Below the pieces are notes generated by a model. That model worked only from the letters and a program-made list of their open reading frames with translations, was not told where the DNA came from and did not search any database. From Pseudomonadota bacterium (GTDB taxonomy: Bacteria; Pseudomonadota; Alphaproteobacteria; Rhizobiales; Rhizobiaceae): a stretch of 64,000 nt of DNA. Location: NCBI GenBank assembly GCA_023399465.1, contig JAEWPB010000125.1, positions 1 to 64,000 on the forward strand, read 5' to 3'. A program made the position numbers and the translations under genes. Every line of letters starts with the position of its first letter. Position 1 is the first letter of the stretch. Shown here in pieces: positions 50,891 to 60,649 of this stretch.

Positions 50891-51784
50891 GTGAATCGAC
50901 TTCGTTTTTTCTTGGCGTGCGGCGCCACACTCACCTTGGCAGGAGGGGTCTGGGCGGTGACAGCGTCCACCGAACCTGCTGTCGCAGTGCCGGGATTGCG
51001 GCAGGTTTTCCGGGCCGGTTTCGAGGCCCCCGTCGCAGTCGCGGCGGCCGAGGGCGGGAGACGGGCATGGCTCACGGGCGACGACGCCTATGGCTACCGA
51101 TGGGACGACCTCGACCATGTCTTCGAAATGGTCGCGCCGAACTCCTTCGGCCGGCTGGTCACCACCGAATTCAACACGACCCAGGTCTATGCCGGAAGGC
51201 GTTCGCTGTTCATGCGCCAGAACGTCGTTGCCGGCGGCAGCCAGAACCGGCTGCAGTTCTTCTCCGAGGACGCAGCCTTCAAGGACGAGATCTATACCAG
51301 GCGCCACTATTTCGTGCCGTCCAGAAACCTTGCCACTCTCGCCGCCGAAGACCAATCCGTGTCGATTGCCGGCACGCGCGAGATCCGCGGTGGCAGCGCC
51401 CCGCCCGGCGCGGCCAATGCCGATTTCTCCATGCCACTCTACCTCGTGCGCCGCGGCGACGCTCTGGTCTTCGCACAAGCCATCATTGACTATTCGCGCG
51501 GGCCGAATTGGTCGGACTGGACAAGACCGCCATACGGGTTGATCACTTATGCGAAAGAGACCAAAGCACCGCTCGACCGCTGGTTTGCGCTCGACATCTA
51601 TATCCGGCGCGATCCCGTTCGCGGGGCGATTAAGGTGTGGCTCGACGGGGAACCGATCTTCGACCTCGAGAACGTACGCACCAGGAACGATACCGACAGG
51701 TGGTTCACCAAATTGGCCGATATCGATTCGGAGCGAGCCCCTTTCGAACTGTTTGTCGACGACGTGGAGATCTGGACGCGGTGA
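50891..51784 (+). CDS. secreted polysaccharide-lyase-like protein
   Basis: 297 aa from a GTG at 50891. A signal peptide or anchor (FFLACGATLTLAGGVWAVTA) precedes a jelly-roll-like domain. RRSLFMRQNVVAGGSQNRLQ, WFALDIYIRRDPVRGAIKVW and LDGEPIFDLENVRTR match the general pattern of heparin-lyase-I/alginate-lyase-like concanavalin folds found as putative glycan lyases in exopolysaccharide loci. Clear catalytic residues cannot be assigned by eye. It could trim the polymer made by this cluster. The gene is convergent with wzy. Confidence 0.65.
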   Translation: MNRLRFFLACGATLTLAGGVWAVTASTEPAVAVPGLRQVFRAGFEAPVAVAAAEGGRRAWLTGDDAYGYRWDDLDHVFEMVAPNSFGRLVTTEFNTTQVYAGRRSLFMRQNVVAGGSQNRLQFFSEDAAFKDEIYTRRHYFVPSRNLATLAAEDQSVSIAGTREIRGGSAPPGAANADFSMPLYLVRRGDALVFAQAIIDYSRGPNWSDWTRPPYGLITYAKETKAPLDRWFALDIYIRRDPVRGAIKVWLDGEPIFDLENVRTRNDTDRWFTKLADIDSERAPFELFVDDVEIWTR

Positions 51785-51798
51785 TGCGCACGTGTGCT

Positions 51799-52986
51799 TC
51801 AATCCCCGTCGCCTGCCTCCGGCAGGCGCGGAATGAGCGCGAAGGCGAGAAACAGCACCGCAATGAAGGGGCGAGCCAACAGTCCGTTGCTGAACAGCGA
51901 ACTGACGACGAACGCCATGTATAATGGCAGGCGGACGTCATCGAGCATGCGCCAGGTGGCGGCGAGCAGCAGCAGAAACAACGTCAGGCCGACGACGCCG
52001 ACCTGGATCGTCAGGTCGATGAAGTCGTTGTGCGAGTTCTTCGCCTCCCACCACCATATGGTTGATGGCAGGACCTCCGAGCCCGGCCCGGTGCCGAACA
52101 GGAACTCCAGCGGCGGTCGCGCCGCGATGAGGTCCAGCCGTTCCTCATAGGCACTTGTGCGACCGCTTGAAATCTCGGTGTAATCCACGTCGCCACCGAA
52201 GGCGAACGCGAGCAGAGCGACGATGATCCCCCCGATCGGAAGGATCAGCGCCTTGCTGCCGCCCTGAGACCGGAGATGCAGGAACAGGCTCGTGAAAATG
52301 AACACGGAGACCATCAGCCATGTGGTACGCACCTGATAGGCTGCGACGAGCGCGAGAAGCGGCAGGCCGATGACCAGGCTCCAGCCAGTTCCGAGCCAGC
52401 CGCGACGCCATAGCATGATCGTGCCGACCAGCGCGGCGGTGACGACATAGCCGCTGGAATGCACGCCCTCGAGACCGCCTGTGAAGGTGGCGGGCCGCAT
52501 CGTGCCGGCGTAATCGACCGGCGCGCCGGTTGCCACAGCCCACAAGGCGGCGACGAGAACGCTTACGCACAGCACGACAAGCAGCCGGGGCAAAATGGCG
52601 GTGCGCTCATGGCCGAAATAGACGAGCACGGCGATGGTAGTCATCAATCGTAAGGCAAGGCTGGCATAGTCGCCGGGAGAACGGACGCCCGGATCGAGCA
52701 CGAAGACGAACTGGAAAATGCAGACCAGAATGAGCCCGCAAAGGAAGTAGGTTGCGGCCTGCCCCTGCGGATGCGCCCACGAGACGAGGCAACGCAGCAC
52801 GACCGCAAGGCCCAACAGGCCAGCGACAGCGACCCGAAACCCGTCATCGAGAAAATCGAACAGCAGCGTATAGACCAGAGCGCCCAGCACCAGCCCATTG
52901 ACAAATATGCTGTTGAGCCTGGCCGTCGGCCAATGGGTGAGGAGCCGGCCCGAGGGACGGGCAGCCGTTGCATTGCCAAGCGTCAT
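51799..52986 (-). CDS. O-antigen polymerase/ligase-like membrane protein (Wzy)
   Basis: 395 aa from the ATG at 52986, which overlaps the flippase stop by 4 bp; the frame is open to 53658 but only antisense-like upstream. At least ten hydrophobic segments, and a large loop containing RTSAYEERLDLIAARPPLEF and GTGPGSEVLPSTIWWWEAKN followed by SHNDFIDLTIQVGVVGLTLF, the usual Wzy_C/O-antigen ligase signature with the conserved HN. It polymerises repeat units on the periplasmic side. Part of the wecG-wecB-wecC-wzx-wzy operon. Confidence 0.85.
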   Translation of the reverse strand: MTLGNATAARPSGRLLTHWPTARLNSIFVNGLVLGALVYTLLFDFLDDGFRVAVAGLLGLAVVLRCLVSWAHPQGQAATYFLCGLILVCIFQFVFVLDPGVRSPGDYASLALRLMTTIAVLVYFGHERTAILPRLLVVLCVSVLVAALWAVATGAPVDYAGTMRPATFTGGLEGVHSSGYVVTAALVGTIMLWRRGWLGTGWSLVIGLPLLALVAAYQVRTTWLMVSVFIFTSLFLHLRSQGGSKALILPIGGIIVALLAFAFGGDVDYTEISSGRTSAYEERLDLIAARPPLEFLFGTGPGSEVLPSTIWWWEAKNSHNDFIDLTIQVGVVGLTLFLLLLAATWRMLDDVRLPLYMAFVVSSLFSNGLLARPFIAVLFLAFALIPRLPEAGDGD

Positions 52987-54302
52987 CTCGCCACCTTCAG
53001 AGTCCTGAAAAGGGCCTGCAGCCCTTGCGGCCGCAGGAAACCCGACACATTCAGTTGCGGCCCCACCTGTTGCGCCAGCCCGATGTCGAACACCACCACG
53101 CCGAGCAGGAACGACAGGGCGATGCCGGCAACGCCAAGCCACTGGCCGAGCAGCACGCCCATGACGACCACCGTGGCGAGGCGGAATGCCGAATAGGTAC
53201 GCACGAGACGCTGACAGCCGGTCACCAGCAGGATCGGGCTCGACAGGCCGTAAGCCGCATTCAACACGCAGGAAGTCACGATCACCAGCAGCGGGATATA
53301 GGCATCCTGATAGAGCGCAGGAAAGAGCAGATCGAGGAACCACTGCCCGAACAGCAGCGTCGCTACCAGCACGCAGGCGGACGGCACGAAGGCTAGCCAC
53401 GAGCCGACCGCCAGTGCTTCGCCGAACGCCTCCCGCTGCTGGCGCACATGCAGGCCGGCAAAGACCGGTGAGAAGGTCACCGAAACGCCGGTGGTGAAGA
53501 TCGTCGGCAGCGTGCCGAAGCGCATCGCCACCTCGAGGATCGCGGTCGGCACCGGTCCAAGCAGCACGAGACTGATATAGTTCGGCGCCCTGCCGGCGAG
53601 GCCAATCAGCAACAGGGCCTGCCATACCTCGAAGGACTGGGCCCGGACAGCGCGCCACGTCTCCGGAGACAGAGGTGCTGCGGGCTCGAGCAGCAGCCGC
53701 AGGAGCGCTGCCATATAGACGAACACTACCGCGACGGCAGCGATCGCCATGCAGGCAAGTGCTGCCGGGAGACCGAGGCTGCCGAAAAATCCAAAGGCTG
53801 CAAAGAGAATGAGGACCAGCAGATGCAGGCCAAAGGACTCGATGCCCTGCGAGGTGACATTCCGGTCGAAGGCGCGCAGCACCGACGCCAGAACACCCAT
53901 CACCGTGAAGGCGGGCACCGCGCCGGCGACCAGGGCGATCTCAAGCGCCGAAAGCCCGCCACCGGCTACGGCGTTGATGATGGCGAGCGCCAATGCCGTT
54001 ACCATCATCAGACCAAGGCCGGCCACGCCTGCGGCGAGGCAGCCGTACCGACCGAGCGCCACCGCCAGAGCGGCGTCGCCCGTCGCTCGAGCGCCTGCCA
54101 CGTCGCGCAGAATGATATGGTCGAGTCCTAGCGGCCCCAGCATCCGCACCAGCCCCCAGAACACGTAGAGGACGGAGAACAGGCCGAACTCGCGTGCCGG
54201 CAGCGCATTGACCAGCACCACGAAAGCCGCAGCCTGGCTGATGACGCCGGCAATGCGCAGCACGACGACGACGACCGAGGACTGGGACGAAGTCAGCGCC
54301 AT
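52983..54302 (-). CDS. lipid-linked oligosaccharide flippase (Wzx/MATE-like)
   Basis: 439 aa from the ATG at 54302 with AGGAGGA upstream; the frame extends to 54398. About twelve hydrophobic helices: VLRIAGVISQAAAFVVLVNA, EFGLFSVLYVFWGLVRMLGP, and further repeats of polysaccharide_synt type. It moves the lipid-linked repeat unit across the inner membrane. Located 34 bp downstream of the wecC gene and coupled to wzy by a 4-bp overlap. Confidence 0.87.
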   Translation of the reverse strand: MALTSSQSSVVVVVLRIAGVISQAAAFVVLVNALPAREFGLFSVLYVFWGLVRMLGPLGLDHIILRDVAGARATGDAALAVALGRYGCLAAGVAGLGLMMVTALALAIINAVAGGGLSALEIALVAGAVPAFTVMGVLASVLRAFDRNVTSQGIESFGLHLLVLILFAAFGFFGSLGLPAALACMAIAAVAVVFVYMAALLRLLLEPAAPLSPETWRAVRAQSFEVWQALLLIGLAGRAPNYISLVLLGPVPTAILEVAMRFGTLPTIFTTGVSVTFSPVFAGLHVRQQREAFGEALAVGSWLAFVPSACVLVATLLFGQWFLDLLFPALYQDAYIPLLVIVTSCVLNAAYGLSSPILLVTGCQRLVRTYSAFRLATVVVMGVLLGQWLGVAGIALSFLLGVVVFDIGLAQQVGPQLNVSGFLRPQGLQALFRTLKVAR

Positions 54303-54336
54303 GGGATCCTCCTGCGTATGGGCAATCCCGGACCGG

Positions 54337-55665
54337 TCACTGTATTTCGGCAACCGACGTGACAGCGGGAGGCGGCGCGACATGCACCGGCTGCGCACTC
54401 GGGTGCTTCTCCCGTGCCTCGCGCCACAGCCCTCGGGTATCGAGTACCGTCATGTGCGCCCGTGCTTCGGCCGGCACCGCCTTGAACTCGTCGTGATCGA
54501 CCAGAAGGATGCCCAGTTCGCATTGGGCCAGCGCCTCTGCGAGCGACACGAAGCGCGCCCCCGTCTCGGCCAATGCCGACGGCAGCTTGCCCAGATTGGG
54601 TTCGGCCACATGAATCCGGCTTCCATAGCGGCGGGCGAGTTCCGTGGCGATTGCAAGCGCCGGACTTTCCCTGATGTCATCGACATTGGCCTTGAACGTG
54701 AGACCGAAGCAGGCGGCCGTCGCGTCGGGTCGCGCATCCAGCAACCGGCAGGCGCGCTTCAGCGTGTGCTCCAGCTTCTCGTCGTTCACCTGCCGCGCGG
54801 TGCGGATCAAATTGGCGATATCGGGTGCGGAATGAACGAGGAACCACGGATCGACGGCGATACAATGGCCGCCCACCCCGGGACCCGGCGACAGGATGTT
54901 GACCCGCGGGTGGCGATTGGCGAGCGCGATCACCGCCCATATGTCGATGCCGAGCCGATCTGCGAGCATCGACAGTTCGTTTGCGAAGGCGATGTTGGCA
55001 TCGCGAAAAGCGTTTTCGGCAAGCTTCACCATTTCGGCGGTACGCGCCGTGGTGATGGTGCATTCGCCGTGAACGAAGGTCTCGTAGAAGCGCCGTGCCT
55101 TCTGTGCGCAGCGCTCCGTGATGCCGCCAATGCAACGATCGTTGCTGACGAGTTCGATCAGGATGCGGCCCGGCAATACCCGCTCAGGGCAATAGGCGAC
55201 GAAAATGTCAGGCGAAGGCTCGCTGTCGCTCGGCATGATCAGGTCCGGTCGCTCCAGCCGGATCAGATCGCAGACCTTCTCCGTAGTGCCTACAGGGCAG
55301 GTCGATTCGACGATGACGAGGTTGCCGCGCTGCAATACCGGCGCAAGCGCGCGCGCCGCCGCCAGCACATAGTCGATGCACGGCTCGTAATGATCGTTGA
55401 AAGGGGTCGGCACCGCGATGACGAAAACGTCGGCAGGTGCCGCGTGCTGCTGAGCGACCAGCGTCCCCGCCGCCACCACCTCGCGCAGCCGCGCTTCGAG
55501 CCCCGGCTCCCGAACCCGCGTCGATCCACCCATGATCGCCGCCGTGGTTGCCTCATTGATGTCGACGCCGGTCACCTTCATCCCGCGGCTGGCGACGAGA
55601 ATCGCCGTTGGCAGTCCGATGTAGCCCAACCCATGGATGCTGACGGTCTGAAATTCCTTGGTCAT
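54337..55665 (-). CDS. wecC: UDP-N-acetylmannosamine dehydrogenase (WecC-like)
   Basis: 442 aa UDP-glucose/GDP-mannose dehydrogenase superfamily. Rossmann motif SIHGLGYIGLPTAILVASRG, then a catalytic-cysteine block GPGVGGHCIAVDPWFLV, and EMVKLAENAFRDANIAFANE as in WecC. Adjacency to a UDP-GlcNAc 2-epimerase and a WecG-like transferase strongly supports production of UDP-ManNAcA rather than UDP-glucuronate. Its ATG lies 113 bp inside the 3' end of wecB. Confidence 0.88.
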   Translation of the reverse strand: MTKEFQTVSIHGLGYIGLPTAILVASRGMKVTGVDINEATTAAIMGGSTRVREPGLEARLREVVAAGTLVAQQHAAPADVFVIAVPTPFNDHYEPCIDYVLAAARALAPVLQRGNLVIVESTCPVGTTEKVCDLIRLERPDLIMPSDSEPSPDIFVAYCPERVLPGRILIELVSNDRCIGGITERCAQKARRFYETFVHGECTITTARTAEMVKLAENAFRDANIAFANELSMLADRLGIDIWAVIALANRHPRVNILSPGPGVGGHCIAVDPWFLVHSAPDIANLIRTARQVNDEKLEHTLKRACRLLDARPDATAACFGLTFKANVDDIRESPALAIATELARRYGSRIHVAEPNLGKLPSALAETGARFVSLAEALAQCELGILLVDHDEFKAVPAEARAHMTVLDTRGLWREAREKHPSAQPVHVAPPPAVTSVAEIQ

Positions 55666-56776
55666 CGAGAAGTGCTCCGACTATTCGTTCGCTCGCATGC
55701 CCGTCGCCGAACGGGTTGTGAGCCGTTGCCATCGAGTGATAGTGGGCGGCATCGTCGAGCAGCCTTGCGGCTTCCTCCACGATCCTGCGGCGATCGGTGC
55801 CCACCAGCAGCGCCGTGCCGGCTTCCACGGCCTCCGGACGTTCCGTGTTGTCGCGCATCACCAGCACCGGCTTGCCAAGCGCGGGAGCTTCTTCCTGCAC
55901 GCCGCCGGAATCGGTGAGGATGAGATCGGCAAAATCCATCGCCGAGACGAAGTCGACATAATCGAGCGGCGGCAGCAGCGTGATGCCCGGAAGCCCCGCA
56001 AGCTTTTGCCTGAAGACGGCGCTGACATTGGGATTGGGGTGCACCGGCAGCAGCACGTGCACGTCGCCCCGGGCCGCGATGTCAGCAAGCGCATCGGCGA
56101 CATTGTCGATGCTCTGGCCGAAGTTCTCGCGGCGATGGCAGGTCGCCAGGATCACGCGGCGACCGCCCGCGATGTCGGCGAATGCGGCCCTGCCGCCACG
56201 CCAGCGCGGATCGGCAGCGATCCGGTGGCGCGCCATCAGGAGCGCATCGACGACGGTGTTGCCGGTGGTGAGGATGTGCTCGGGCGCTACCCCTTCCCGT
56301 GCGAGCGCCCTGGCCGCACCTTGGGTTGGCGCGAAATGCTGGCTGGCGATCTGCGAGATGATCTTGCGGTTCGCTTCCTCCGGCCAGGGCGAGAGCAGAT
56401 CGCCGCTCCGAAGTCCTGCCTCGACATGCGAGACCGGGATGCGGTGGTAAAAGGCAGCCAGCGCCGACATCATCGCGGTGCTGGTGTCTCCCTGCACCAC
56501 GACCCGGTCGGGCCGCGTATCGCGCAGGACGGCGCTGACCTGAAGCAGGATCCGCGCGGACAGGTCTTCGAGCGACTGTCCCGCCTGCATCAGGTCGAGA
56601 TCGTGATCGGGCACGATGTCGGCGAAAGCCAGCACCTGATCAAGCATGTCGCGATGCTGGGCCGTCACTAGGACACGGGCATCGACATCGGGCCGGGCCC
56701 GCAGCAGATGGACAAGCGGGAACAGCTTGATCGCCTCGGGGCGAGTTCCCATCACCACAAGGACACGAGTACTCAC
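55553..56776 (-). CDS. wecB: UDP-N-acetylglucosamine 2-epimerase (WecB-like)
   Basis: 407 aa non-hydrolysing epimerase making UDP-ManNAc: TRPEAIKLFPLVHLL, VQGDTSTAMMSALAAFYHRI, HVEAGLRSGD, TCHRRENFGQ, and TDSGGVQEEAPALGKPVLVM with the RDNTERPEAVEAG motif. The family normally ends near residue 370 (NPFGDGHASERIV); here about 35 extra codons continue into the wecC start region in another frame. Start overlaps wecG by 4 bp. Confidence 0.92.
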   Translation of the reverse strand: MSTRVLVVMGTRPEAIKLFPLVHLLRARPDVDARVLVTAQHRDMLDQVLAFADIVPDHDLDLMQAGQSLEDLSARILLQVSAVLRDTRPDRVVVQGDTSTAMMSALAAFYHRIPVSHVEAGLRSGDLLSPWPEEANRKIISQIASQHFAPTQGAARALAREGVAPEHILTTGNTVVDALLMARHRIAADPRWRGGRAAFADIAGGRRVILATCHRRENFGQSIDNVADALADIAARGDVHVLLPVHPNPNVSAVFRQKLAGLPGITLLPPLDYVDFVSAMDFADLILTDSGGVQEEAPALGKPVLVMRDNTERPEAVEAGTALLVGTDRRRIVEEAARLLDDAAHYHSMATAHNPFGDGHASERIVGALLDDQGISDRQHPWVGLHRTANGDSRRQPRDEGDRRRHQ

Positions 56777-57537
56777 GATGCGCTCCCGTGACGATAGGAT
56801 ACACCCCTGTGGCGTACGAGCTCACGCAGCATCAGCGCCAGGAACACGGCATTCGTGGAGAGATAGCGAACGAGCATCCGGCGTGGTTCCTGCGCCAGAC
56901 GGAACACCCATTCGAGCCCTGCGTGCTGCGCCCATCCTGGCGCCCGGGCGACCTTGCCCGCCAGGACATCGAAGCTGCCGCCGACGCCCATCACGAAAGG
57001 CGCGTCGATCGCCTGGCGGTGCGCGGCGAGGAAGCGCTCCTTTCGCGGTGTCGGCATGCCGACGAACAGGCAGTCGGCCCGGCTGGCGTTGATCGCTGCG
57101 ACGATCTCCTTCTCGCTCTCCGCACCGAAGTAACCGTCATGCAGGCCGGCGAATTCGAGCATCGGATGAAGCCGGCACGTGACGTCGGCAGCGCGCTGAA
57201 CCACATCAGCCGTGGCGCCGAGAAAATAGGGACGGTAACCGCGTGCCGCACATTCCGACAGCAACGCCTGCATCAGATCTATGCCGGACACGCGCTCGGG
57301 GACCGGGATGCCGGCAAGGCGTGCGCCCCAGACGATTCCCATCCCGTCGATCCCGACAATGTCGGAGGAGCAGACATCATCACGGAGCGTTGCGTTGGAG
57401 CGCATCCGTACCAGCTTGGCCACGTTCAGTGCGCAATGGGTGACCTTGCCACGGCGGCCGATCGCATCAAGCACGCGAGCGACCGTCCCCTCTCTGGTCA
57501 GGACATCTATAGGCGCATCAATGAAAATCGATCTCAT
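56773..57537 (-). CDS. WecG/TagA/CpsF family glycosyltransferase
   Basis: 254 aa from the ATG at 57537; the frame begins at 57588. Family motifs: THCALNVAKLVRMRSNATLR, DGMGIVWGARLAG, ERVSGIDLMQALLSECAARG, GYRPYFLGATADVVQRAADV, LFVGMPTPRKERFLAAHR, VGGSFDVLAGKVARAPGWAQ. With wecB and wecC beside it, it would transfer ManNAcA to a lipid-linked GlcNAc-type acceptor. It is the first gene of the minus-strand operon ending with wzy. Confidence 0.9.
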   Translation of the reverse strand: MRSIFIDAPIDVLTREGTVARVLDAIGRRGKVTHCALNVAKLVRMRSNATLRDDVCSSDIVGIDGMGIVWGARLAGIPVPERVSGIDLMQALLSECAARGYRPYFLGATADVVQRAADVTCRLHPMLEFAGLHDGYFGAESEKEIVAAINASRADCLFVGMPTPRKERFLAAHRQAIDAPFVMGVGGSFDVLAGKVARAPGWAQHAGLEWVFRLAQEPRRMLVRYLSTNAVFLALMLRELVRHRGVSYRHGSAS

Positions 57538-57891
57538 TCCGCGTTCCGATCCATACTGAAAGCTGTGCTTATCGAAGTACTCAATCAATCAATTCTTGTT
57601 CTTATTGAAGCACATCGTGGTTGCATCGAATAACCGTTCCAGTAGGCGTATGCGCTGGATACAAAAATAGCAGGACAATACTGATTAGAAGCCAATATTG
57701 GCACGACGATTATCAATATGTTTTCGGATTCCAGAGCAGTTACACCTGAAGGATGCTGAGGCAATCGAACTGCGTATACCCCTACCTCTCTGGTTGGAAG
57801 TGACGAGGAACCTGCGCCTGCCTTACTACTGTGCGCAACGTCGCGGCACTCATGCCCGGCGGAGGGAAGTCGTCGGCGGGAGTCAAGACAG
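57538..57891. other. divergent intergenic region of the polysaccharide cluster
   Basis: About 350 bp between wecG (minus) and the ligase-like gene (plus). It is AT-richer than its surroundings at 57560-57740 and should hold two promoters. GTGCTT at about 57565 and AAGCAC at about 57608 form a short spaced inverted repeat. No coding frame is convincing. Confidence 0.5.
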
Positions 57892-59352
57892 GTGGGTTTC
57901 CTGGACATCGCGCGCAGTTCATATGTCTCTTTGCCGCTGGGCGTACGCCGATATATCGGCGCAGCGCTCGCAGCGGTGCCGGTGGAACTGCGCTACGGCC
58001 CCACCTACCGCAACTGCCGCGCCGAGATCGCGCAGGCCCGGCGCGATCCCGTGATGGCACGCAAAGAGCAGCAAAAGCGGCTCCTGCAGGTGGTAACGAC
58101 GGCTCTGGAGCATTCGCCGTTCTACAAGGAAGCCTTCGCCACCGTCTTCGGGCCAAATCCGCGCGCCGACGAGATCGTCCAGCCGGAAAGCTGGCAGCGG
58201 GTGCAGGTCCTCGACAACCACACGGTGCGGCGCGAGGCAGCCAACCTCTGCTGCGTTCCGCAAGAACGTCTCGACCGCGTCACCACTGGGGGCAGCGGGG
58301 GCCACCCGCTTGCATTCTTCCTCGACCGTGACCGCAGCCCCAGGGAATATGCCTTCATCATGGACCTCTGGGCGAGACTGGGGTGCGGACCCGACGAGTG
58401 GCGGGCGTCGTTCAGGGGCTGGCATCTTCCGGCCGAGGCCCGCCTTCCCTTCGAGGTCGAGCATGGCCTGCGCCAACTGCGATGTTCGGTGCATCGCATG
58501 GACCAGGACCACATGCACCGCTTCGCACAGGAGATTGCACGCCGCGAAATCAGGTTCCTGCAGGGCTATCCGCACGCGATCGCAAAATTCGCAGCCTTCG
58601 CGGCGAGAAACGGTCTGCCGATGCGACACGCAATTGCAGGCATCATGCTGCATTCCGAGCCTCTCTACCCGGAGCATCGCGTCCAGATCACACAGGGCTT
58701 CCCTAACGCAGGGCTGCTTCCGTTCTACGGCCTGAGCGAGAAATGTGCCTTCGGCAGCCCCGATCCGGCGCGTGAAGGGGTCTATGCCATGAACCCTCTC
58801 TACGGCCTGACGGAACTGCTTGACGATGAGGGCGCGCAGGTCACCGAACCCGGTCGTGAGGGCCGGATCGTTTCGACCGGCCTGCAGTTTCTTGGCATGC
58901 CGTTCATCCGCTACGAGACCGGCGACCGTGCCACGCTGGTCGAACGCCCTGACGACGCCAACGGCCACAGCCTCCTCGTCAGCGATATTCTGCCCCGCGA
59001 AGGTCGACGGTACCTTATCTCACGCTCGAACGAACCCATCGCTGCATTCACGGCAATGATGGACAGCGAAGTGGGCGCCATCGCTGCATTCCAGTACGAG
59101 CAACACCACCCGGGCGAGGTGTTGATGCGGGTGGAACTCGCCGAGGACGCGTCGCCCGCGATGCTGGATATCTATATCCGCAAGACGAATGAGCGGCTGC
59201 GCGGCGAGATCACCATCACTCCCGAGATCGTCCAGTCCATCCCGCTTACCGCCAGGGGCAAACTCCGCTTCCTCATCCAGCATCTCCCCGTCCCCTCTTC
59301 GGCGGAGCGCGGCGCTCTGCCGGCCTCCAGCCATGGAGCCGTCGATGTGTGA
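57892..59352 (+). CDS. adenylate-forming CapK/PaaK-like protein
   Basis: 486 aa from a GTG at 57892 (GGCGGGAG upstream). The adenylation P-loop VTTGGSGGHPLAFFLDRDRS near residue 125 is a clear AMP-binding motif, and YGLSEKCAFGSPD and GRIVSTGLQFLGMPFIRYET follow, as in the phenylacetate-CoA ligase family and CapK proteins of capsule loci. The substrate is unknown; it might activate an acyl or amino acid group for attachment to the polymer. Its last codons overlap the start of the export gene. Confidence 0.85.
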   Translation: MGFLDIARSSYVSLPLGVRRYIGAALAAVPVELRYGPTYRNCRAEIAQARRDPVMARKEQQKRLLQVVTTALEHSPFYKEAFATVFGPNPRADEIVQPESWQRVQVLDNHTVRREAANLCCVPQERLDRVTTGGSGGHPLAFFLDRDRSPREYAFIMDLWARLGCGPDEWRASFRGWHLPAEARLPFEVEHGLRQLRCSVHRMDQDHMHRFAQEIARREIRFLQGYPHAIAKFAAFAARNGLPMRHAIAGIMLHSEPLYPEHRVQITQGFPNAGLLPFYGLSEKCAFGSPDPAREGVYAMNPLYGLTELLDDEGAQVTEPGREGRIVSTGLQFLGMPFIRYETGDRATLVERPDDANGHSLLVSDILPREGRRYLISRSNEPIAAFTAMMDSEVGAIAAFQYEQHHPGEVLMRVELAEDASPAMLDIYIRKTNERLRGEITITPEIVQSIPLTARGKLRFLIQHLPVPSSAERGALPASSHGAVDV

Positions 59353-60640
59353 ACGCAGCCCCTCCCGAACCCGCCGGACCTTCGCGGCAACTCTGCCGAC
59401 GCTGTTTGCCACCCTTTCATTGTCCGTGATACCGGCCGCCGCGACCGATTATCTGGTGATGCCGGGCGACGTGCTGCAGCTCGACGTCATGGGCATGAGC
59501 GGAATGCAGTACCCCATGCCGGTCGGCCTCGATGGCACGATCCCCGTTCCCCTGGCGGGGCCGCTGCTCGTCGCGGGACGAAACATCCATGATATCCGAA
59601 CGCTGGTGCAGGCGCGACTGGCCTCCAAGACACTGCGCCAATCGGCTTCGTCAGGCGAGGAGTATCTCGTCATCATCGATGCGGAGCGCGTTCTGGTTTC
59701 CGTTGCTGAATACCGCCCGGTCTATCTGAGCGGCGACGTCGTCCGCCCCGGCGAGCAGGACTACCGCCCCGGGATGACCGTGCGCCAGGCCATCTCGCTA
59801 GCCGGTGGCTATAACGCCGGCGGCGCCGGCGATCGATCGTCCATCGACCTGCTCCTCGATGCTGCGGACTTTCGCGCCGAGCGCGCCCGCCTGTGGACCG
59901 AATTCACGCATGAAATGATGCGGATTGCCCGTATCCGAAGCGAAATCTCCGGTGCGGACAAACCTCCACCCTTCGCAGTCGAAGGAACGCCTCTGACGCA
60001 AGAGACGATCGATGAACTGGCGCGACTGGAGACCGAGCTGTTCAACGTCAACCATGCCACCCGCCTCAAGGAGCAGGCGTTCGTGAGCAGTGAGCTTCAG
60101 AACACGCGCGCCCAGCTCTCAACGATCAAGGAGCAGCAGCAGAAGGAACGCGAAGGCCTTGAAGCCGACAATGCGGAGTTGCAACGCCATAAGAATATGG
60201 AGTCGCGCGGCCTCACCACCTCCACGCGCGTTGCCGAATCCCGTCGTGACCTGCTCATGTCCTCTACGCGCTTTCTCCAGGCGACCGTGCAGATTGCCCA
60301 GTTCGGCAGGGATGAGGCAGCCCTGCTTCGTCGGCAGCAGGTGGAGGACGACACGCGCCGGAGAGAGCTTCTCGACGAACTGCAGCAGGCGGTCGTGCGT
60401 GTGACGACCATCAAGGAGCAGGTCGCGGCCGTCACCGAAAAACTTCGTCATGCCGGTGTAAACAACGCCGCACTGCGCGAAGAAACGGCAGAACCGCCAG
60501 TGGTGACGGTAATCCGCAACGACAAGGCCGGCCCGGAGCGGCTGAGCGCGGACCAGGACATGCCGCTGATGCCCGGCGACGTTGTCGAAGTCACGCTGCC
60601 GATCGCCAAATCGGGTTTCGGCCGATTGCTGCAGAACTGA
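59345..60640 (+). CDS. polysaccharide export outer-membrane protein (ExoF/Wza-like)
   Basis: 431 aa from the ATG at 59345 (GGAG 7 bases upstream; an ATG four codons earlier is possible). A signal-like N-terminus (TLFATLSLSVIPAAA) precedes the Poly_export domain (DYLVMPGDVLQLDVMGMSGM; VGLDGTIPVPLAGPL), an SLBB-like segment (YLSGDVVRPGEQDYRPGMTV), a long coiled coil at about residues 185-380, and a second export-like strand at the end (MPLMPGDVVEVTLP). ExoF and similar rhizobial proteins share this layout. Confidence 0.88.
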   Translation: MCERSPSRTRRTFAATLPTLFATLSLSVIPAAATDYLVMPGDVLQLDVMGMSGMQYPMPVGLDGTIPVPLAGPLLVAGRNIHDIRTLVQARLASKTLRQSASSGEEYLVIIDAERVLVSVAEYRPVYLSGDVVRPGEQDYRPGMTVRQAISLAGGYNAGGAGDRSSIDLLLDAADFRAERARLWTEFTHEMMRIARIRSEISGADKPPPFAVEGTPLTQETIDELARLETELFNVNHATRLKEQAFVSSELQNTRAQLSTIKEQQQKEREGLEADNAELQRHKNMESRGLTTSTRVAESRRDLLMSSTRFLQATVQIAQFGRDEAALLRRQQVEDDTRRRELLDELQQAVVRVTTIKEQVAAVTEKLRHAGVNNAALREETAEPPVVTVIRNDKAGPERLSADQDMPLMPGDVVEVTLPIAKSGFGRLLQN

Positions 60641-60649
60641 GGGGTGGGC

